10,489 nucleotides of DNA from Anaerolineae bacterium (GTDB lineage Bacteria > Chloroflexota > Anaerolineae > UBA1429): the NCBI GenBank assembly GCA_007118555.1, contig SKRJ01000079.1, positions 1 through 10,489 on the forward strand, read 5' to 3'. Both the position numbers and the translations under genes were made by a program. Below the pieces are notes generated by a model. The model saw nothing but the letters and a program-made list of their open reading frames with translations, was not told the DNA's origin and made no database searches. This document shows, in pieces, positions 6,406-10,489 of this stretch (the stretch's first letter is position 1; every line of letters begins with the position of its first letter).

Positions 6406-6440
6406 CAAGGCACCATACCCTTGCCGGGCATGGTGCCTTG
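6406..6440. terminator. Strong hairpin between convergent LacI and AOR genes (probable bidirectional terminator)
   Basis: An 11-bp perfect stem pairs CAAGGCACCAT (6406-6416) with ATGGTGCCTTG (6430-6440). After one A/C mismatch the loop extends the stem by CCC (6418-6420) and GGG (6426-6428). It lies 39 nt after the LacI stop and 20 nt after the AOR stop, between two converging genes. There is no T-run on either strand, so it may work as a stem that assists termination or protects transcripts from exonucleases. Confidence 0.7.
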
Positions 6441-6460
6441 CACTATGGCCTCGAGCAGGG

Positions 6461-8215
6461 TCACAGCTTTTGGCGGTAGGCCTCGATCGTCTCGCGCATA
6501 TAGGCAGGGTCCACCTGCCCCAGCGGCGACATCGTCTCGGTGATGCGCTCGGGGATGCGCAGACTATCCATGGAAAAGCCCTCGCGCTCCTTGAACGCGT
6601 TCTTCTCCCTCAGGATCCGGGCGCCAATCTCCCGCAGCTCGCTCTCTGTGGTCGAGATGCCGAGGGGCTCCAGGGAGTTGATCACCGTTTCGGGCTCATA
6701 GACGTTGCGGGCGAACAGGCAGATCACCAGGCTGGTGAGCACCTGGCGCCAGCGCTCTTCTTCCAGCAGCGTCTCGGCCAACTCACTCGGCGTCAGGCTC
6801 TCACCGCTTTGGGCCACCTTTTGGTCCACGCTATAGCCCGCGCTATCCAGGTGGCTCTGGCGCGCTCCTGTGAGATAGCCCACATGGCAACCGGGCCCCG
6901 TGTGATAGCCGGGCATCTCGTTGCCGCCAAAGGCTAGCGCCGCGTCGCGCCCGCCATAGATGCTCGACGCATGATCCACACCCCGCGCCAGCGCCTTGTA
7001 AAAGTCGGTGGGCTGGGTCACGATCTTGCCCGCACCTTCGATATAGGCCTCGGCATTGCCCCAACGAAACTCTACACCATCCGTATCCTCCAGCGAGATC
7101 AGCTCGCGCTCCAGCATCTCGGTCGCCCAGGCCAGAGCCACGCCGGCGCTCATGGCGTCCAGCCCATGCACCTCGATCTCGTCCAGCAGCGACAACATGC
7201 CGTTCACCTCATCCAGGCCGAGCATACTGCCGGTGGCAAAGATCGGCTCGTGATCATAGCCGACCAGTTGCGTCTTGTAGAAGTAGGGCTTGTCGGGGAA
7301 CGACGTGCGCAGCGTAGCCAGATGGATGCAGGCCACCGGGCAGTGGGCGCAGGCCACGCGGCGGCCCAGGTACTCTTCGGCCAGGGCCTCGCCCGAGATC
7401 GCCTCGGCGCCCTCGAACCGGGCGTCCTGCAGGTTCTTTGTGGGCAGCGCGCCCAGCTCGTTCAGCGGCAGCACGTTCATCGCCGTACCCAGTTCGTGGT
7501 ACTTTTGCATGAGCGATGATTCGGTCAGCGTCTCGAAAATCCCATCGTACGTGCGGCGATAGGCGCGCCGATCGGCCACAGGCAAGGCATGCTTGCCACG
7601 GATCACGAGGGCCTTGAGCCCCTTGCTACCCCAGACCGTGCCCAGCCCCAGCCGCCCAAAGTGCCGAAAGGTTTCGGTGATGACGCACGCATAGGTGACG
7701 CCCCGTTCTCCGGCGCGCCCAATGCGCATGATCGAGCGCAGCCCCGAGCCCGCCTCGCGCTCCCGCAGCACCGAACCCACCGTATAGCTGCTATGCATGC
7801 CCCATAGCGCCGAGGCATCGCGAAACTGGACACCCGCCTCGTCGATCACCAGGTACACGGGCATGTTGCTGACACCTCGCACCACCAGGGCGCCATAACC
7901 CGCCAGACGCAACGCGACGGCGCTGCGCCCACCGGCGTGGCTCTCGCCCAGATTCCCCGTGTGGGGCGACTTGAACATGGCCACGGTCTTGGATGCCAGG
8001 GGATACAGCCCCACCATCGGCCCCACGGCCATGATCATGGGGTTCTCGGGCCCCATCGGGTCGGCGCCCTCGGGGCATTCCTCGTGCAACAGACGGATCG
8101 CGACGCCGGTGCCGCCGATAGCCTCCTCAAACAGCTCGGGCCGATGCTCTACGTGAAAGCGCCGCTTGTCCAGATCCACATACAGCACGCGTTCCAACAG
8201 TTTATCCACGGTCAT
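6461..8215 (-). CDS. aor: Aldehyde ferredoxin oxidoreductase (tungsten/molybdenum bis-pterin enzyme)
   Basis: A 584-residue enzyme of the AOR family, which oxidises aldehydes to carboxylic acids and passes two electrons to ferredoxin; it can run in reverse with strong reductants. Residues about 5-205 form the N-terminal domain (AFOR_N) and about 215-580 the C-terminal domain (AFOR_C). The [4Fe-4S] ligands are all present: C289-x2-C292-x3-C296 and the distant C499 in LVICLFAR. The glycine-rich EAIGGTGVAIRLL (31-43) and AGGRSAVALRLAGYGALVVRG (94-114) segments fit the pterin-binding half. Length is close to the approximately 605 residues of the Pyrococcus enzyme. No signal peptide is seen. The start at 8215 follows AGGAGG and overlaps the ferredoxin gene by 14 nt, so the two are translationally coupled. 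The arrangement resembles AorA-AorB of the bacterial Aromatoleum enzyme, but no AorC-like flavin subunit follows. Tungsten versus molybdenum cannot be told from sequence. Confidence 0.93.
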   Translation of the reverse strand: MTVDKLLERVLYVDLDKRRFHVEHRPELFEEAIGGTGVAIRLLHEECPEGADPMGPENPMIMAVGPMVGLYPLASKTVAMFKSPHTGNLGESHAGGRSAVALRLAGYGALVVRGVSNMPVYLVIDEAGVQFRDASALWGMHSSYTVGSVLREREAGSGLRSIMRIGRAGERGVTYACVITETFRHFGRLGLGTVWGSKGLKALVIRGKHALPVADRRAYRRTYDGIFETLTESSLMQKYHELGTAMNVLPLNELGALPTKNLQDARFEGAEAISGEALAEEYLGRRVACAHCPVACIHLATLRTSFPDKPYFYKTQLVGYDHEPIFATGSMLGLDEVNGMLSLLDEIEVHGLDAMSAGVALAWATEMLERELISLEDTDGVEFRWGNAEAYIEGAGKIVTQPTDFYKALARGVDHASSIYGGRDAALAFGGNEMPGYHTGPGCHVGYLTGARQSHLDSAGYSVDQKVAQSGESLTPSELAETLLEEERWRQVLTSLVICLFARNVYEPETVINSLEPLGISTTESELREIGARILREKNAFKEREGFSMDSLRIPERITETMSPLGQVDPAYMRETIEAYRQKL

Positions 8216-8627
8216 GGGGTGCCTCCTCTAGCTCCTCCAGTGCCAGCACGCCATAGGGGCAGTGAGGCGCACAGTACCCGCAGTAGACGCAGACGCGGGG
8301 CTTGTTCTGCTCGCCATCCCACAGGATCGCGCCAAAGGGGCACGCTTCTACACAATTGCCACAGCCGATGCATTCCTCGATATCCAGCTTGACACCGCCA
8401 CCCTCGCGCGGCAGCAAGGCGTCCGTCGGACATACCCGGGCGCAGGGCGGATCGGGGCATGCCCGGCATACGATCACGACAAAGCCCTTGTCGATCCCCC
8501 CTGCCGATTGCACATGGATGCACGACTTGGCCAGCCCGCCCTCTGCAAAGCGACGGGCACAGGCAAACATACAGCATTGGCAGCCAACACACAGATCATT
8601 ATCAACAACAGATAGGCGTTTTGCCAT
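8202..8627 (-). CDS. Four-cluster [4Fe-4S] ferredoxin (DMSO-reductase-B / AorA type)
   Basis: A 141-residue ferredoxin with sixteen cysteines in four groups: C13-x2-C16-x2-C19-x3-C23; C54-x2-C57-x4-C62-x3-C66; C86-x2-C89-x2-C92-x3-C96; and C113-x2-C116-x2-C119-x3-C123. As in DMSO reductase subunit B, each cluster would combine three cysteines of one group with one of its partner (groups 1/4 and 2/3), giving a chain of four [4Fe-4S] clusters. Extra cysteines are C18 and C36. There is no Tat or Sec signal, so it is cytoplasmic. It overlaps the AOR gene by 14 nt and is 44 nt downstream of the aldo/keto reductase gene. Its obvious role is to accept or donate electrons for AOR, as AorA does. The Shine-Dalgarno before 8627 is weak (AAAGAG), but the start fits the family N-terminus. 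Confidence 0.92.
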   Translation of the reverse strand: MAKRLSVVDNDLCVGCQCCMFACARRFAEGGLAKSCIHVQSAGGIDKGFVVIVCRACPDPPCARVCPTDALLPREGGGVKLDIEECIGCGNCVEACPFGAILWDGEQNKPRVCVYCGYCAPHCPYGVLALEELEEAPHDRG

Positions 8628-8671
8628 CAGTTTCTCTTTCTAGAAGCAACAACCGGCGACACGAGCACGAT

Positions 8672-9451
8672 CTATGAGCCTTCCATACTGTCGAGGGTCT
8701 GGCGCGCCTCATCATCCAGCTCCCAGCCAAAGATGTCGAGATTCTCCGCCAGATGCTCCCGTGAGGTAGAACGAGGAATCACGATCACATCCTTGTCGAT
8801 CAACCACTTGAGAATGAGCTGCGCCGGCGTGCGACCGTGTCTCTCGCCCAGGCGCCGCAACGACCGCTCGTTGGTAAACTCGCCCTTGCCCAGCGGACTG
8901 TAGGAGGTAACCGTAATGTCACGTTCCTCACAGTACTGCCGTAGCCGCTCCTGATTACGCTGGGGATGATAGAGCACCTGATCGTTGGCAATGGGGACCG
9001 TGGTCACCTCCAACGCCTCTTCCAGATGCCCAACGTCAAAGTTGCTCACACCAATATCGCGCACCCAGCCCTTGTCACGGACCTCTGCCAGGGCCGTAAA
9101 GGTCTCCCGCATGGGAATGCTTGGGTTCGGCCAATGGATCAGGAACAGATCCAAATAGTCCGTATCCAGCTCCTCCAGGCTCCGTTCCGCCGCGGCCAGG
9201 ACCTCTTCGTAGCGCAGGTTCTCGCGAGGCACCTTGGACACGACAAAGATCTCGTCGCGTGGCACCCCCGACCGCCGGATACCGGCAGCGACGGCGCGAT
9301 GGTTGTCATACGCTAGTGCGGTGTCGATGTGACGATAGCCCAGCTCCAGGGCGGTGGCGACAGCGTCCGTGCCATCTTTCCCCTTGAGCGTCCAGGTTCC
9401 CAGGCCAATAATCGGCATCTCGGCGCCAGAGGGTAATGTTCTTGTCTTCAT
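8672..9451 (-). CDS. Aldo/keto reductase
   Basis: A 259-residue NAD(P)H-dependent oxidoreductase of the aldo/keto reductase family, in the 2,5-diketo-gluconate reductase-like group. The full catalytic tetrad is present: D43 (HIDTA), Y48, K73 (VSKV) and H106 (LIHWP). Other family blocks are GLGTW (16-20), DIGVSNF, and the nicotinamide phosphate-binding IPRSTSREHLAENL near residues 225-238. The usual YGNE after the catalytic Tyr is YDNH here. The family reduces aldehydes and ketones to alcohols. AAGGAG with a 7-nt spacer precedes the ATG at 9449-9451. It is the first gene of a minus-strand operon with the four-cluster ferredoxin and AOR, so reducing an aldehyde to an alcohol and oxidising an aldehyde to an acid may be paired activities on one substrate class. 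The physiological substrate is unknown. Confidence 0.93.
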   Translation of the reverse strand: MKTRTLPSGAEMPIIGLGTWTLKGKDGTDAVATALELGYRHIDTALAYDNHRAVAAGIRRSGVPRDEIFVVSKVPRENLRYEEVLAAAERSLEELDTDYLDLFLIHWPNPSIPMRETFTALAEVRDKGWVRDIGVSNFDVGHLEEALEVTTVPIANDQVLYHPQRNQERLRQYCEERDITVTSYSPLGKGEFTNERSLRRLGERHGRTPAQLILKWLIDKDVIVIPRSTSREHLAENLDIFGWELDDEARQTLDSMEGS

Positions 9452-9496
9452 TGTATGGCTCCTTCTGCAGTCCTATTGTTGAACTGCTCTTGGATC

Positions 9497-9525
9497 AGTG
9501 TAGCACGTGCCCGGGCAGAGTTCAA
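9497..9525 (-). promoter_or_regulatory. Putative promoter of the aldo/keto reductase-ferredoxin-AOR operon, with palindrome in the spacer
   Basis: On the minus strand TTGAAC (complement of 9520-9525) and TACACT (complement of 9497-9502) are separated by exactly 17 nt, and TGC before the -10 fits an extended -10. The start would be near 9490, about 39 nt before the AKR start codon. The spacer contains a perfect palindrome GCACGTGC (9503-9510), abutting the -10. This promoter lies in the 94-nt gap after the MsrB gene, so the three-gene operon can be expressed independently of it. Confidence 0.55.
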
Positions 9526-9545
9526 GCCATCAGCTAGACAGAATG

Positions 9546-10094
9546 CTAGTCTTCCGGCTCGAATGACAGGGCCGCCGAGTTCATGCAAAAGCGCAGGCCG
9601 GTGGGCTCGGGGCCGTCCTCGAACACATGGCCCAGGTGCGAGTCACAGCGCGCGCACAGCACCTCGGTGCGCACCATGCCCAGGCTGCGATCTTGCTTGG
9701 TCGCAACCACGTCCTCATCGACCGGCTGCCAAAAGCTGGGCCAGCCGGTGCCCGACTCGTACTTGGTGTCGGAATGGAACAGGGGCAGCCCACACGCCAC
9801 GCAGCGGTAGGTGCCCTCCTCATGGTTGTCCCAATACTCGTTGCGGAAAGCGGGCTCGGTGCCCCCCTGACGCGCCACACGATACTGCTCGGGGGTGAGC
9901 TCCTCGCGCCACTCGGCCTCGCTCTTGACGATCTTGTCTGTTCGATTCGGGTTCATCAGATACACCTCACTTGTAGCTTCACAGGGTACGCCGACGCGCT
10001 CCAAGCCTCCCTCGAGCAGGCCGCCTGCCCTGCGGCAGGCCGCCAGCCCCAGCGATGCCAGGGCCGCCAACACCATATTACGACGTTTCATCAT
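9546..10094 (-). CDS. msrB: Peptide-methionine (R)-S-oxide reductase, lipoprotein type
   Basis: A 182-residue MsrB that would reduce methionine-R-sulfoxide in proteins. The first 20 residues form a short signal with basic MMKRRN, a hydrophobic segment and a LAAC lipobox at 17-20, predicting a lipoprotein anchored outside the cytoplasmic membrane. The MsrB domain follows: zinc ligands C98-x2-C101 and C147-x2-C150; [12 protein letters not shown] (111-122); HLGHVF with the two active-site histidines (153 and 156); and [11 protein letters not shown] with catalytic Cys170 and the following Asn172. The position that carries the recycling Cys in two-Cys enzymes (SGCGWPSF) is Thr116, so reduction must use another cysteine or an external reductant. 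C38 lies in the linker. AAGGAG precedes the ATG. It is 35 nt downstream of a second MsrB-like gene on the same strand. Confidence 0.92.
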   Translation of the reverse strand: MMKRRNMVLAALASLGLAACRRAGGLLEGGLERVGVPCEATSEVYLMNPNRTDKIVKSEAEWREELTPEQYRVARQGGTEPAFRNEYWDNHEEGTYRCVACGLPLFHSDTKYESGTGWPSFWQPVDEDVVATKQDRSLGMVRTEVLCARCDSHLGHVFEDGPEPTGLRFCMNSAALSFEPED

Positions 10095-10129
10095 CGCTTG
10101 TCACTCCTTGCCAGAGGATGCCCGTCCCG

Positions 10130-10489
10130 TCAGGGAGCAGACTCGAACTCCAGGGCCGCCGATACGATACAGTAGCGCAGGCCCGTGGGCGTGTCCTCGC
10201 CGCGATAGATGTCGCCCAGGGGCGCGCTGCACCGGCTGCACTCGACGGCGCTCTCCGAGATGCGCCCCTCCTGCCGGTCGCGCACAGGCACCACGGCCCC
10301 CTCGATGGGGACCCAAAAGCTGGGCCAGGGGCTGCCGGGGTCGTACTTGGCGTCGCTCTCGAACAGGGCCTGCCCGCACACGGCGCAGCGATACAGGCCC
10401 TCCTCAAAGTGGCTGGTCCAGTCGACTCGCCCGCGCAGCGCCTCATCGATCGGGCAGCCGGGCCTGGCCTCGCCAGCGGTTTGGTCCAC
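10130..10489 (-). CDS. Degenerate MsrB-like protein, N-terminus cut by window edge
   Basis: At least 119 residues of an MsrB-fold protein whose frame stays open to the right edge; the edge GTG is unlikely to be the real start because the family N-terminus is longer. It keeps the zinc ligands (CAVC and CSRC), a WPSFW block and the catalytic-position Cys in GLRYCIVSAALEF (codon complement 10169-10171). However, the active-site HLGHVF is PLGDIY, so both histidines are replaced, and the Asn after the catalytic Cys is Val. Both changes were checked on the nucleotides. It ends 35 nt before the intact msrB start, suggesting a two-gene unit. The open frame and intact zinc site argue against a pseudogene; it may be a zinc-binding or structural paralogue or have altered chemistry. 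Confidence 0.82.
   Translation of the reverse strand: MDQTAGEARPGCPIDEALRGRVDWTSHFEEGLYRCAVCGQALFESDAKYDPGSPWPSFWVPIEGAVVPVRDRQEGRISESAVECSRCSAPLGDIYRGEDTPTGLRYCIVSAALEFESAP

Overview
The window is a GC-rich bacterial chromosome segment packed with complete metabolic and regulatory genes; I saw no RNA gene, insertion sequence, CRISPR array or plasmid/phage function. The mix of a tungsten-type aldehyde ferredoxin oxidoreductase with a four-cluster ferredoxin, a ubiquitin-like/Mut7-C protein, an M81 (MlrC-like) peptidase, a FAD_oxidored-family flavoprotein and a LacI regulator resembles heterotrophic Chloroflexota genomes. That assignment is an inference from gene content and GC richness only.

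Layout. Left edge: the first codons of an MlrC-like M81 metallopeptidase leave the window on the minus strand, divergent from a zinc-dependent medium-chain alcohol/polyol dehydrogenase (plus, start 313). After a good promoter, a two-gene plus-strand unit follows: an FAD-dependent oxidoreductase and, 2 nt later, a ubiquitin-like + Mut7-C + zinc-ribbon protein. Its stop codon shares a CTAG palindrome with the stop of a convergent minus-strand unit made of a zinc-ribbon/HTH protein (upstream) and an Amidohydro_2-fold protein that lacks two canonical metal ligands. The roughly 400-nt divergent region between the zinc-ribbon/HTH gene and a LacI-family regulator holds promoters for both sides and two operator-like palindromes.

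The LacI gene converges on a three-gene minus-strand operon, with a strong hairpin between them. In transcription order the operon is aldo/keto reductase, 16-cysteine (four [4Fe-4S]) ferredoxin, and aldehyde ferredoxin oxidoreductase, the last two overlapping by 14 nt. Upstream of it, also on the minus strand, is a tandem pair of MsrB-type proteins: one cut by the right edge whose active-site histidines and asparagine are replaced, and one lipoprotein-type MsrB with an intact active site.

Functional reading. Most genes handle alcohols, aldehydes, lactone-like compounds and redox equivalents: dehydrogenase (alcohol to carbonyl), aldo/keto reductase (aldehyde to alcohol), AOR plus ferredoxin (aldehyde to acid with low-potential electrons), an amidohydrolase-fold protein, and a LacI sensor of the type that usually binds sugars or sugar derivatives. 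This suggests a carbohydrate or sugar-acid catabolic neighbourhood, but no substrate can be named from sequence alone. The most unusual points are the metal-ligand losses in the amidohydrolase-fold protein, the degenerate MsrB paralogue, the unassigned zinc-ribbon/HTH protein with a palindrome inside its promoter, and an AorAB-like pair with no AorC-like reductase nearby.
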